Positions 26,267 to 35,021 of a stretch of 64,000 nucleotides of DNA are shown here, in pieces. This stretch comes from Skermanella sp. TT6 (GTDB taxonomy: Bacteria > Pseudomonadota > Alphaproteobacteria > Azospirillales > Azospirillaceae). The stretch lies in assembly GCF_016653635.2 (NCBI RefSeq), contig NZ_CP067420.1:4738001-4802000 (forward strand). Reading direction: 5' to 3'. Within the stretch, counting starts at the first letter, position 1. Every line of letters starts with the position of its first letter. Both the position numbers and the translations under genes were made by a program. The notes beneath the pieces were generated by a model, which ran no database searches, was not told the DNA's origin, and saw nothing but the letters and a program-made list of their open reading frames with translations.

Positions 26267-27510
26267 GCGCCGCCGGTTCCACGGAAACCGCCGCAAGGGT
26301 GGCAGTCATCGGCGGCGGGCCGGCCGGCCTGATGGCGGCGACCGTCCTGGCGGAGGCGGGCGTCCGCGTCGAGCTGTTCGACGCCATGCCCTCGGTCGGG
26401 CGCAAGTTCCTGCTCGCGGGGCGCGGCGGCCTCAACCTGACCCATTCCGAACCGCTGGAGGATTTCCTGCCGCGCTACGGCGACCGGGCGCCGGAAGTGC
26501 GTCGCTGGCTGGAGCTTTTCTCCCCCGCCGACCTGCGGCATTGGGCCGCCGGCCTCGGCGTCGAGACCTTCGTGGGCAGCAGCGGCCGGGTGTTCCCGGT
26601 GCAGTTCAAGGCGTCGCCGCTGCTCCGCGCCTGGCTGCGGCGCCTCGACGGCCTGGGCGTCGCCGTCCATCCGCGCCACCGCTGGACCGGCTTCGACGAG
26701 GCCGGGACGGCGCTGGTCCGGGGTCCGGACGGAGCCTCCCGCCCCGTCCCGGCCGATGCGGTCGTCCTGGCGCTGGGCGGGGCGAGCTGGCCCCGGCTGG
26801 GCTCGGACGGCGGCTGGACCGGGATCCTGGAGGCCCGCGGCGTCGCCGTGCGGCCGCTGAGGCCGGCCAACTGCGGCTTCGACGTCGCCTGGGAGCCGGG
26901 CTTCATCGCCCGGCACGAGGGGGAGCCGCTGAAGAACCTGGCGCTGACCTTCGAGGGCCGCACCGTCCGGGGCGAGCTGGTCCTGACCCGCACCGGGATC
27001 GAGGGCGGCGCCGTCTATGCCCTGGGCGCCCCGCTGCGCGACGCGGTCGAGCGCCACGGGTCGGCCCGCCCGACGATCGACCTGCGCCCGCAACTTTCCC
27101 TGGAACAGGTGCGCGACCGGCTGCGGCGGCCGAGGGGATCGGAATCCTGGTCCACCTGGCTGCGCAAGTCCTTGAACCTGACGGGTCCCCTGCCCGGCCT
27201 GTTGCGCGGCGCCGCCGGGGCCGGCGCCGGACCGGCCGAGCTTGCCCGGCTGGTCAAGGCGCTGCCGCTGCACCTGACCGGCGTCAAGCCGATCGAGCGC
27301 GCGATCTCCTCCGCCGGCGGCATCGATCTGGACGGGCTGACCGGCGACCTGATGCTGCGGCGCCTGCCCGGCGTGTTCGCCGCCGGGGAGATGCTGGACT
27401 GGGAGGCGCCGACCGGCGGCTACCTGCTCCAGGCTTCCCTCAGCAGCGGCGTCGCCGCCGCCCACGGCGTCCTCAAGCTGTTGGGCCGGAACTTGCCGCA
27501 TCCGGCCTGA
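26263..27510 (+). CDS. HI0933/TIGR03862-type FAD flavoprotein
   Basis: 415 residues from the ATG at 26263. The FAD-binding start VAVIGGGPAGLMAATVLAEA is followed by VGRKFLLAGRGGLNLTHSE, a hallmark of HI0933-family flavoproteins, then ALGGASWPRLGSDGGW and the C-terminal GVFAAGEMLDWEAPTGGYLL block. The family is annotated as an NAD(P)/FAD oxidoreductase of unknown substrate. Although overlapped by the upstream glycosyltransferase gene, nothing ties it to polysaccharides; it converges on the ThiF-nitroreductase gene with 9 bp between stops. Confidence 0.88.
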   Translation: MSAAGSTETAARVAVIGGGPAGLMAATVLAEAGVRVELFDAMPSVGRKFLLAGRGGLNLTHSEPLEDFLPRYGDRAPEVRRWLELFSPADLRHWAAGLGVETFVGSSGRVFPVQFKASPLLRAWLRRLDGLGVAVHPRHRWTGFDEAGTALVRGPDGASRPVPADAVVLALGGASWPRLGSDGGWTGILEARGVAVRPLRPANCGFDVAWEPGFIARHEGEPLKNLALTFEGRTVRGELVLTRTGIEGGAVYALGAPLRDAVERHGSARPTIDLRPQLSLEQVRDRLRRPRGSESWSTWLRKSLNLTGPLPGLLRGAAGAGAGPAELARLVKALPLHLTGVKPIERAISSAGGIDLDGLTGDLMLRRLPGVFAAGEMLDWEAPTGGYLLQASLSSGVAAAHGVLKLLGRNLPHPA

Positions 27511-27519
27511 GCCCGGCAA

Positions 27520-29592
27520 TCAGGCGCTGCGGGCGACACCCCGGTCCTGCCGGTCCTCTCCGTCCGTCCGGCGGTCGTCGCCGACGATCAGCTCGTCCAG
27601 CGGCCTGCGGTGCGAGCGGCTGGCCGGACGGGTGGTCCTGGGACGGCCGATGCGGCCCATGAAGACCAGCGAATCGACCTCGTGGCCGGACACCCGGCCC
27701 AGCTCGACCGCCAGCTTCTCCGCCTTGGCGATCAGCTTCGGCGCCTCCGTGAAGCGCGTCCCCGTGACCGCGTAGCTGGCGAAGGCGAGCGGCGCCAGGC
27801 TCGGCTGCATCGCCAGGCCCAGCTTCGCGGCGGTCAGCCAGAAGCGCTGCAGCCGCCGCCCGGCGGCCAGCAGCTCCTCCGCCGTCGCCCGGGCGGTCCG
27901 GGGAGTGCTCCAGCCGATGGTGAAATGCCCGGCGCAGGCCATGCCCGGCAGGATGTCCAGCTGGAGGCTGGCGGCGCCGGTGCCCAGCAGGTTCATCCGC
28001 TCGATCCGCGACCAGTCCCCCATCGCCCAGCGCATCAGCTTGAGGGTCCCGGCGTCCAGCCCGATGGCGGTGGAGGGCAGGCCGTGCGGGCTGAACCGGT
28101 TCTCCCAGTCGATCATCCGGCGGTGGACGTCGTAGGCTTCGCGGCAGCGCAGGCGGATGTCGGTGGCCAGCCCGTTCAGGCGGGAGAACTTCCAGCGTTC
28201 CCCCCGGCTCTCGAACCAGGAGAGCGCCAGGTCCGGTCCCAGCGCCTCGGCCAGCGCGTCCTTCTGCGCCTGTGTCAAGGCGTCGCGCTTGTAGGTGGTC
28301 CGGTCCACCGACCGCAGCTTGACGAAGCCTTCCAGCGGATCGGGCCGGATGCCCGGCTGCCTGGGCAGGCGGACCTTGATCCGGATCCCGGGCTCGCCGG
28401 AATCCGTCCGGTCGAGCGCCCACTCCATGCGCCGGCCGAACCGGGCCGCGGCGATGGCGACGGTCTCCAGCAGGTGGCCGGCCGACAGCAGCGTCGGCTG
28501 GCCGTCGGCATATTCGTAGACGTTGGCGCCAGCCTCGTTCCGGACCAGCACGGTCACGGCGTCGTCGCCGTCGATATGGAAGCGCCAGGGCTGGCTGTTG
28601 TCGCCGCTGGGCGCCCAGCGGGCCAGGTCGAGGATCCGCTCGACCTCGGAGGCGCGCGGCTCCGGCACGGCCCGGGGCGCGTTGCGGGCGATCGCCTGCA
28701 TCATGCGCATGCCCAGCTTCTGCTTGAACCGCTGGCCGACATGCCGGCTGCCGCCGGGCAGCTTCTTGCTGACGAAACGCCCGCGATAGGCGTCGAACTG
28801 GTGGAACCAGGGGGCGGCCTTGACGCCGCCGCGGTTCAGCAGGATGCGCAGCGCCTCGATCCCGGTGACCCCGGCGCAGATCTGGCAGGCCATGCCGGTG
28901 GAGGGGCCGCGCTGGTTGACCAGGTCCAGCCGGGACGGATCGACCAAATAGGAGCGGTGCAGGCCGCGGGGCGTCAGCCCGACCAGGAAATTGACGTATT
29001 GCTGCTCGATCGGCTGGCCTTCCAGGCCGAAATACTGCTCGAAGGTCATGCCGCCGGGCATGAAGACCAGGTAGGCCGTGCCCATCCCGATCGGCCCCGC
29101 CGTGATCGCGGGGATGCCCAGCTCGGCGCAGCGGGCGAACACCTTGGCGCGCACGTCCAGGACGAAGAAGTCGAAGCCGTCGATGAACAGGTCGACGCCG
29201 TCCAGGAACTCGTCGATGTTGTCGTCGCTGATCCCGTTCGGAAAGCGGCGGATCTCGGCGGTCGGGTTGATGTCGCGCGCCATGCCGGCCATCACGTCGA
29301 CCTTCGGCCGGCCGAGCGTGGCGGTGCTGGCGCCGATCTGCCGGTTGAAGTTGACCGTCTCGAAGACGTCCATGTCCGAGATGTTGAAGGCGCCGATGCC
29401 CAGGCGCGCCAGCGTCAGCAGGTGGACTCCGCCGACGCCGCCCATGCCGGCGATGGCGACCCGCTTGGTGCGCAGGATCTGCTGCTCCCACTCGGTGACC
29501 CACCCGATGTTGCGGCTGAAGGCCTCGTCATAGTCGAAATCGAAACCGCGCGCAGGCATCGTGGGCATGGTCATGGTCGGCATGTTCCTCAA
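27520..29592 (-). CDS. ThiF (E1-like) adenylyltransferase fused to a nitroreductase-like domain
   Basis: 690 residues. Residues ~20-280 are an E1/ThiF/MoeB-like domain: the nucleotide motif VAIAGMGGVGGVHLLTLARL, the DMDVFETVNFNRQIG block with the conserved Asp and Arg, and a late GMACQICAGVTGIEALR stretch. From ~315 a nitroreductase-like domain begins (ILDLARWAPSGDNSQPWRF) and runs to about residue 640, interrupted by less conserved inserts. The tail is basic and disordered. E1-like enzymes adenylate a carboxylate; nitroreductase-like proteins are FMN dependent, including azoline dehydrogenases of RiPP pathways. The substrate is unknown. The acyltransferase gene lies 54 bp upstream on the same strand, so the pair is probably one operon. 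I did not see a second CxxC pair, so zinc binding is doubtful. Confidence 0.85.
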   Translation of the reverse strand: MRNMPTMTMPTMPARGFDFDYDEAFSRNIGWVTEWEQQILRTKRVAIAGMGGVGGVHLLTLARLGIGAFNISDMDVFETVNFNRQIGASTATLGRPKVDVMAGMARDINPTAEIRRFPNGISDDNIDEFLDGVDLFIDGFDFFVLDVRAKVFARCAELGIPAITAGPIGMGTAYLVFMPGGMTFEQYFGLEGQPIEQQYVNFLVGLTPRGLHRSYLVDPSRLDLVNQRGPSTGMACQICAGVTGIEALRILLNRGGVKAAPWFHQFDAYRGRFVSKKLPGGSRHVGQRFKQKLGMRMMQAIARNAPRAVPEPRASEVERILDLARWAPSGDNSQPWRFHIDGDDAVTVLVRNEAGANVYEYADGQPTLLSAGHLLETVAIAAARFGRRMEWALDRTDSGEPGIRIKVRLPRQPGIRPDPLEGFVKLRSVDRTTYKRDALTQAQKDALAEALGPDLALSWFESRGERWKFSRLNGLATDIRLRCREAYDVHRRMIDWENRFSPHGLPSTAIGLDAGTLKLMRWAMGDWSRIERMNLLGTGAASLQLDILPGMACAGHFTIGWSTPRTARATAEELLAAGRRLQRFWLTAAKLGLAMQPSLAPLAFASYAVTGTRFTEAPKLIAKAEKLAVELGRVSGHEVDSLVFMGRIGRPRTTRPASRSHRRPLDELIVGDDRRTDGEDRQDRGVARSA

Positions 29593-29646
29593 GATCGCGT
29601 CCCGGGCGGCCGGTTCCCGTCGGTTTGCCCCGGTCGGCGCCCACCC

Positions 29647-30525
29647 TCAGTTGGCGACCGCCAGGCAGGGCTGCCGGGAGGGAGCGGCGACCGCTTCGGC
29701 CGGGCTCGTTTCATCCAGCGGCCACAGGCGGCCGCCATCGGTAATGATTTCCCACACGTCGGGACGCTCGGCATGGACGCGGCTCAGCAGGGCGCCCAGG
29801 TCGGCCCAGCAGGGCTGGCGCCGCCCATGGTAATCGACCAGCGACCCCAGCGGGTTGAAATGGATGCCGAGGCGGGTCAGCAGCCGAAGCAAAGCCGGCT
29901 CCATCACCGCGGCCCAGTGGGTGATCCCCTCGCGCACGCTCATCTCGACACAGGATTTAATGAGCCCGAGCGGCAGATGGAAGAGCATCTTGCGCCATTC
30001 CTCGGGAGAAAGGGTCGCCTCGACCCCGTTTTCCGGCATGTGCTGGCGGAAACTCTTGACGATCGAGAAGCGGGAGATCTCGGCCGTGCGGTAGACCGGG
30101 AACGGCGCCACGGCATCCGCGGCGATGGCGCCGGCGATCCGCTGCATGGGCAGCACGCGGCGCTCGCCGCCGTCCTGCGGGAGCACCAGGCGGACGGTGC
30201 CGATGGCGTTGCCGGTGGCGCGGTGGATCAGCAGGGAATGGGCGGAATGGACATCACAGGAATCGGTCTCGAGTCCGTCGGGGCTGTTCGCGGGATCCTC
30301 GAACTCGTTATCGATGCAATAAACCTGATAACGAATACGGAAACATTCATCCTTACGTTCTGAAGTCGTCGCGATCGAAGAATCGAAAATCGAATTATAA
30401 TAATCCAGGCCGGTGAAACCGGGAGACTTTCGCACTGTGGCCGTATCGTTCGCGAGTGAAGTGGCGTTGCCGATGGTCTGCCCTTCGGATACCAGCCGCT
30501 CAACTCCAGATCTCGAATGGTACAT
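29647..30525 (-). CDS. PEP-CTERM/exosortase system-associated acyltransferase (LuxI-like GNAT)
   Basis: 292 residues. The LuxI/GNAT-like features are ECFRIRYQVYCIDNEFE, a GTVRLVLPQDG strand, and the AEISRFSI segment that in LuxI-type enzymes holds the catalytic surface. Family members are found with exosortase loci and are thought to make N-acyl amino acids or related signals from acyl carriers. I chose the ATG at 30525 because GGAAG lies 6 bases upstream; a start at 30591 is in frame. The first ~75 codons (30300-30525) are AT-richer than neighbouring genes. It is followed by the ThiF-nitroreductase gene. Confidence 0.85.
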   Translation of the reverse strand: MYHSRSGVERLVSEGQTIGNATSLANDTATVRKSPGFTGLDYYNSIFDSSIATTSERKDECFRIRYQVYCIDNEFEDPANSPDGLETDSCDVHSAHSLLIHRATGNAIGTVRLVLPQDGGERRVLPMQRIAGAIAADAVAPFPVYRTAEISRFSIVKSFRQHMPENGVEATLSPEEWRKMLFHLPLGLIKSCVEMSVREGITHWAAVMEPALLRLLTRLGIHFNPLGSLVDYHGRRQPCWADLGALLSRVHAERPDVWEIITDGGRLWPLDETSPAEAVAAPSRQPCLAVAN

Positions 30526-31205
30526 GGTGTCTTCCAGTTTGTTTTTGGTTGCACAAACCACCGTGTCCCGGTGATGGCGGCTCCTGCTCATGGTCTCTCG
30601 GCGACGGTTCGGCCCGATCGCGCATGTCTCGGCGCAGCCGCCCTGGCCCGACTGTCTCGCGGTGTGACACGGAGCGGGTGCAAACCCCGGGAAGACCCCG
30701 GGCGGCTCCCCGTGCCTCGATGCCGTTCAACGCAGCCGAAAGCAGTGAGCGAACTGCAAATTCGCACTTCAACAAGTCGCTACAAGGGAAACGGGGCCCG
30801 AAAGCCCAGACCGCTTACAGCAGATCAAGCATAAAGTCGGATGTATGGTTCTTCGCCATGTATCAAAGCACTCAAAAGTTAAATCTCAATTAAAAGAGTG
30901 CTGACCAACTTTATGCCACGGCCGCGAATGTATTCGAAATAGAGAAAAATTTGACGTGGCAAAGATGTGACCTCGATGAGAATTGTTGTGACTTTGAGGG
31001 GCTAATCCTGTGAATTTTCCGGCATAATCGTCGTCAATTTCGAAGGATGACCCGCTTATGCAATCAACATATTTGAAAGGATTCGGGGGTACCGCGTGGA
31101 CGACCCACCCTCCGCGGGCCGCCCGAACAGGGTTGCCCCGGGCCTGCGAAGTCGCCATCCTGAAGCAGGATTTCGGCAGCCGGATCCGGCGAGGATGGGG
31201 GCAGG
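30526..31205. other. long divergent intergenic region, AT-rich to the right
   Basis: 680 bp between the divergent acyltransferase and pxpA genes. The part 30655-30715 can fold: CACGGAGC pairs with GCTCCCCGTG around a CCCCGGGAAGACCCCGGG inner hairpin. Bases 30760-31080 are AT-rich and hold no credible gene. Its length and composition suggest regulation of the acyltransferase, but no defined operator was found. Confidence 0.4.
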
Positions 31206-31988
31206 ATGGCAGGCGTTTCCCGGGTTGACCTCAACTGCGACATGGGCGAGAGCTTCGGCGTCTACACGCTGGGCAACGACGCGGACATGCTGAAGATCGT
31301 CACCAGCGCCAACGTCGCCTGCGGCTTCCATGCCGGCGACCCGCTGGTGATCGACCGCACCGTGCGCCTGGCGCTGGAGGCCGGCGTCGCGGTCGGCGCC
31401 CATCCCAGCTTCCTGGACCAGTGGGGTTTCGGGCGTCGCCCGATCCTGGGGGAGGATCCGGCGGATATCGAGAAGATGCTGGTCTACCAGATCGGCGCGG
31501 TGCAGGCGCTTGCCGCCGCCGCCGGGCACCAGGTCACCCACGTCAAGGCCCATGGATCGCTCGGCAACATGGCGGCGGTCGATTTCGATCTTGCGCTGGC
31601 CTGCGCCCGGGCGGTGCGGGCCGTCGACCGCGACCTGATCTTCGTCGTCATGCCCGGGATGGAGACGGAGCGCGCCGCGGAACGGATGGGACTGAGGGCG
31701 GCGCGGGAGATCTTCGCCGACCGCACCTACGACGACAACGGCAACCTGACGTCCCGCAAGAAGCCCGGCGCCGTGCTGCACGACCCGGAGGAGGCGGCGG
31801 ACCGGATCGTCCGCATGCTGGAGGAGGAGGCGATCCCGACGGTGAGCGGCGCTCGGATCCCGGCGAGGATCGACACCATCTGCGTCCACGGCGACAACCC
31901 GCAGGCGGTCGGGATGGCCAGGACGATCCGGGGGCGCCTGGAAGCCCTCGGCGTCGCGATCGAACCGTTCAGCCGCACCCTGGCGTAG
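31206..31988 (+). CDS. pxpA: 5-oxoprolinase subunit A (LamB/YcsF family)
   Basis: 260 residues covering the full YcsF/PxpA length. Motifs: VDLNCDMGESFGVYTLGND at the start, TSANVACGFHAGDP, VGAHPSFLDQWGFGRR, HVKAHGSLGNMA, EIFADRTYDDNGNL and TICVHGDNPQAV. PxpA works with PxpB and PxpC to open 5-oxoproline to glutamate with ATP. The partner genes, usually adjacent, are not in this window: downstream lies a block of repeats. So pxpA stands alone here. Confidence 0.9.
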   Translation: MAGVSRVDLNCDMGESFGVYTLGNDADMLKIVTSANVACGFHAGDPLVIDRTVRLALEAGVAVGAHPSFLDQWGFGRRPILGEDPADIEKMLVYQIGAVQALAAAAGHQVTHVKAHGSLGNMAAVDFDLALACARAVRAVDRDLIFVVMPGMETERAAERMGLRAAREIFADRTYDDNGNLTSRKKPGAVLHDPEEAADRIVRMLEEEAIPTVSGARIPARIDTICVHGDNPQAVGMARTIRGRLEALGVAIEPFSRTLA

Positions 31989-32013
31989 GGCTCGGGCGGC
32001 CCCCTCCCCTCAT

Positions 32014-32492
32014 CGTCATGCCCGGGCTTGACCCACGGCTGTCCGGCACGTTTATTGCTTACTGCTCACAAGCCTGAACTCAAGGCGTAACTACCCCTTT
32101 TTCGTCATGCCCGGACTTGATCCGGTTATCGTCTCACAGGTCTCACCGGGGCTCCACGGCTGTCCGGCACGACGATTGCTTGCACTACGAAAGGGTTAGT
32201 CTCAGGTAAAGTTACTCCATTTTCGTCATGGCCGGACTTGATCCGGCCATCTTTCACGGGAAGCATCGGAGCCTCCGTGCCTTGAGATCCGCGGGTCAAG
32301 CCCGCGGATGACGAACTGAAGGAGAAAACGGTCGCTAGAAATGTTCCCAATGGTTGATCAGCAAGTACCGTGCCGGACAGCCGTGGATCAAGTCCGGGCA
32401 TGACGATAAAGGGAAGATGAAGTGTCCCGAGCATCAGCTTGGGATTGATGAGCAATCATCGTGCCGGACAGGCGCGGACTTTGACCCGGCCA
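32014..32492. repeat. cluster of six palindromic repeats with a second repeated module
   Basis: Copies of the CGTCATGCCCGGACTTGATC-type repeat occur at about 32014-32038, 32103-32125, 32224-32251, 32286-32313 (variant ending GCGGATGACG), 32381-32405 and 32461-32490, in both orientations. A second module, CCACGGCTGTCCGGCACG, accompanies them at ~32034, ~32155 and, inverted, ~32370. The cluster fills the gap between pxpA and the next gene and includes no protein-coding frame. This repeat family is common between genes in Rhodospirillales and relatives. Confidence 0.85.
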
Positions 32493-32512
32493 GGGGGAAG
32501 GCCCCGCCCCGA

Positions 32513-33178
32513 TCAGGGCCGGTCGAAGATCGGCGGGTTCCCCGGCGTGCGGATCGTGGTGGCCGAGCTTCCCGGAGGGGCGTTCTCGCGCCGGGTCTGG
32601 CCGAGCGTGTCGGCGGCTTCGCCCGTCACGGTGTCGGAATGGGACGCGGAGCCGTCCGGGGTCGCCCAGCCGACGCTGGTGTCGCCGCCTGCCGAAGCCC
32701 CGCCGGCGCCGCCGCGCAAGGGCTCCCCGTCGGGTCCCAGCAGGACCGAAGCGCTCTCCCGCGCCGATTTGCCGCCGCCTGGCATCCCGACCAGCCGGTC
32801 GGGATCGGGCGAGCGGCCGGCAGCCCGGCCCGAGATGTCCCCCGAGACATGGGTATGGTGACGGTCCGGATCGGTGTAGAGCCGCGACCTCCGGCCCGCC
32901 CCAGGGCGGCCGTCGCGCTGGTAGCGGTAGCCGAGCCAGGCCGCCAGCAGGATGCCGGCGCTGGCGGCGAACATCACGAAGGGCACGGGATGGTCGCGGA
33001 TCACGGCGCTGATTCCGCCCGAGTCCCCCTGCCACCCGCGCTCCCGCCGACCGTCGGCGCCGCCGATGCGGGCGCGGCCATAGGCGCTGGGGGTGTCGTA
33101 GGGGATGTAGGGGTGCTCGGGCGTGTTGCTGAGGTAACGCCTGTTCTCGGTATCGGAAGCGGGTATGGCGTCCACCAT
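32513..33178 (-). CDS. hypothetical single-pass membrane protein
   Basis: 221 residues. One hydrophobic helix (VPFVMFAASAGILLAAWLGY, residues ~63-83) splits a polar N-terminal part with a PYIPYDTPSAYGR segment from a long Gly/Ser/Asp-rich tail that looks disordered. There is no signal peptide and no recognised domain. Codon use matches the genome, and the frame is the only good candidate in this stretch. It is divergent from the GapR-like gene. Confidence 0.45.
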   Translation of the reverse strand: MVDAIPASDTENRRYLSNTPEHPYIPYDTPSAYGRARIGGADGRRERGWQGDSGGISAVIRDHPVPFVMFAASAGILLAAWLGYRYQRDGRPGAGRRSRLYTDPDRHHTHVSGDISGRAAGRSPDPDRLVGMPGGGKSARESASVLLGPDGEPLRGGAGGASAGGDTSVGWATPDGSASHSDTVTGEAADTLGQTRRENAPPGSSATTIRTPGNPPIFDRP

Positions 33179-33355
33179 TTTTTTGCCCCATTCGTTGGTT
33201 GTTGCTTGGGGACCGCCGCGGCGCGACGGCTATGCGATACCAACCGCGGGGAGCCTCGGATCGTTCCGAGGCCGGCCCGCCGCGTTGTTGCCAGGACCGG
33301 CGCTTGCCGGTATGACGCCACTCCCCAACTCCAGCCCCATCCACGGAGCCTGATC

Positions 33356-33643
33356 TTGATCGACGCTGGTGCTACGACGGCCGAACAGTTGAAGCAGTTC
33401 GCCGACCGCATGGAAAATCTGCTGAACGAAATCGACGGACTCAAGAACGACCTGAAGGACCTGAAGGGCGAGGCGAAATCGGCCGGCTTCAACATCAGGG
33501 CGCTCGACCGGCTGGTCGCGATCCGCCGCAAGGACTCGGCCGACGCCGAAACCGAGCTGCTGAACGACCTGCTGCTCTACGCCCACCACACCGGCACGCA
33601 TCTGGACCTCGCGGTTCCGGAGATGGCCGGGGAAGCGGCCTGA
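33356..33643 (+). CDS. GapR-like (DUF2312) DNA-binding family protein
   Basis: 95 residues if it starts at TTG (33356), which has GGAG 8 bases upstream. No ATG lies in frame before the conserved part. The sequence has the GapR/DUF2312 pattern: EQLKQFADRMENLL, a charged helix with NDLKDLKGEAKSAGFNIRAL, then RLVAIRRKD...LLNDLLLYAH. GapR is a small coiled-coil protein that binds over-twisted AT-rich DNA in alphaproteobacteria. This copy lacks the usual EKK-type core of the main GapR, so it is probably a paralogue. Confidence 0.65.
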   Translation: MIDAGATTAEQLKQFADRMENLLNEIDGLKNDLKDLKGEAKSAGFNIRALDRLVAIRRKDSADAETELLNDLLLYAHHTGTHLDLAVPEMAGEAA

Positions 33644-33785
33644 CCGGCCGCGCCGGGCGGGGCTCGACATCGCGCCCCGCCCGATGCATCATCGGGCGCG
33701 CGATTCGCCGGGCAGCCGGCGGGACGGGCCGTCCGTATCGATCCAGTCCCGGACGACGCCTCGAATTATTGGGACCACCAGCTTG

Positions 33786-34892
33786 ATGGGCACCGCCATT
33801 CCGGGCCAGCAGATCTCCGAGATCCAGCGGCTCGAAGCACTTCGCCGGTACGGCATACTCGACACCCCCCGCGAGGAGGAGTTCGACGACGTCACGCGCC
33901 TCGCCGCCTATGTCTGCCGCGCCCCGGTCGCCCTGGTGAGCTTCGTCGACGCCAACCGCCAGTGGTTCAAGTCGGAGATCGGGCTGGGCGCCGGCGAGAC
34001 GGCCCTGAACGCTTCGGTCTGCCGCCTCGCCATCCGGCAGTCCGGCCTCCTGATCGTGCCCGACCTGGCCGCGGACGGCCGGTTCTCCGACAACCCGCTG
34101 GTGACCGGCCCTCCGGGCATGCGGTTCTACGCCGGCGCGCTGCTGAAGACCTCCGACGGGCACGCCCTCGGCACGCTGTGCGTCCTCGACCACGAGCCGC
34201 GCCCGGACCTCGACGAGGAGCAGAAGGCCGCCCTGTCCACCCTGGCCCGCCAGGTGATGGCGCTGCTGGAGCTGCGCCGCTCGATCCAGCAGAAGGACCT
34301 GATGCTCAAGGAGGTCAACCACCGGGTCAAGAACAGCCTCCAGCTCGTCTCCAGCCTGCTGCGGCTGGAAAGCCGCCAGATCTCCGACCCTGTGACGCGC
34401 CGCCACTTCGACGAGGCCTGCGCCCGCGTCGCCACCATCGCCCGGGTCCACGAGCGCCTGTACATGACCGACAAGGTCGGGGTCGTGGAATTCGGCCTGT
34501 TCCTGCGCGACCTGTGCGCCGACCTCGCCCATTCCGCCATGGTCGAGCAGGGACACCACATCGAGGTGGAGGCCGACACCCACGAGTTGGCGACCGACAA
34601 GGTCATCCCGCTGGCCCTGGTGGTCAACGAGCTGGTGACCAACGCCGTCAAGTATGCCTATCCCGCCGGCCGCCGCGGCGTGATCCGGGTCCGTTTCACG
34701 ACCCTGCCGGACGGCGGGTTCGAGGTCGGCGTCGCGGACGAGGGGGTGGGATTGCCCGCCGGGTTCGATCCCGCGAAGACCCAGAGCCTGGGAATGCGGA
34801 TGGTCTGCGCCCTGCTGGGTCAGTTCGGCGGCGAGTTGGCCTGCGAGTCCGGCCCGGCCGGAACCATGTTCCGGATCCACGCCGCGGGATGA
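33786..34892 (+). CDS. GAF-domain sensor histidine kinase (HisKA_2 type)
   Basis: 368 residues from the ATG at 33786. Residues ~25-165 are a GAF domain (CRAPVALVSFVDANRQWFKS, MRFYAGALLKTSDGHALGTL). The phosphoacceptor helix carries His179 in KEVNHRVKNSLQLVSSLLRL, the HisKA_2 signature. The ATPase part has LVVNELVTNAVKYAY (N box) and VADEGVGLP (G1 box). No membrane helix is present, so it is a soluble sensor. It is probably paired with the receiver-only protein encoded 129 bp downstream. Which ligand the GAF domain senses cannot be told. Confidence 0.88.
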   Translation: MGTAIPGQQISEIQRLEALRRYGILDTPREEEFDDVTRLAAYVCRAPVALVSFVDANRQWFKSEIGLGAGETALNASVCRLAIRQSGLLIVPDLAADGRFSDNPLVTGPPGMRFYAGALLKTSDGHALGTLCVLDHEPRPDLDEEQKAALSTLARQVMALLELRRSIQQKDLMLKEVNHRVKNSLQLVSSLLRLESRQISDPVTRRHFDEACARVATIARVHERLYMTDKVGVVEFGLFLRDLCADLAHSAMVEQGHHIEVEADTHELATDKVIPLALVVNELVTNAVKYAYPAGRRGVIRVRFTTLPDGGFEVGVADEGVGLPAGFDPAKTQSLGMRMVCALLGQFGGELACESGPAGTMFRIHAAG

Positions 34893-35021
34893 CCGCGTCG
34901 GGGCGACCGGAAGCCCATCGGAAGGCCCATTGGAACGAACGCTTTGTAGGCATTTGGACGATTCGAGCCGACGGGTGTTGAACTCTTGCCACCTCCGAGT
35001 CCCGAACTGTAGCTTGGTCCG

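Noticed and set aside
30640-30720. Possible cyclic-di-GMP riboswitch near the acyltransferase
   Set aside because: The hairpin is there, but the conserved loop bases of the GEMM motif are not, and it lies ~130 bases before the start with the wrong orientation of features.
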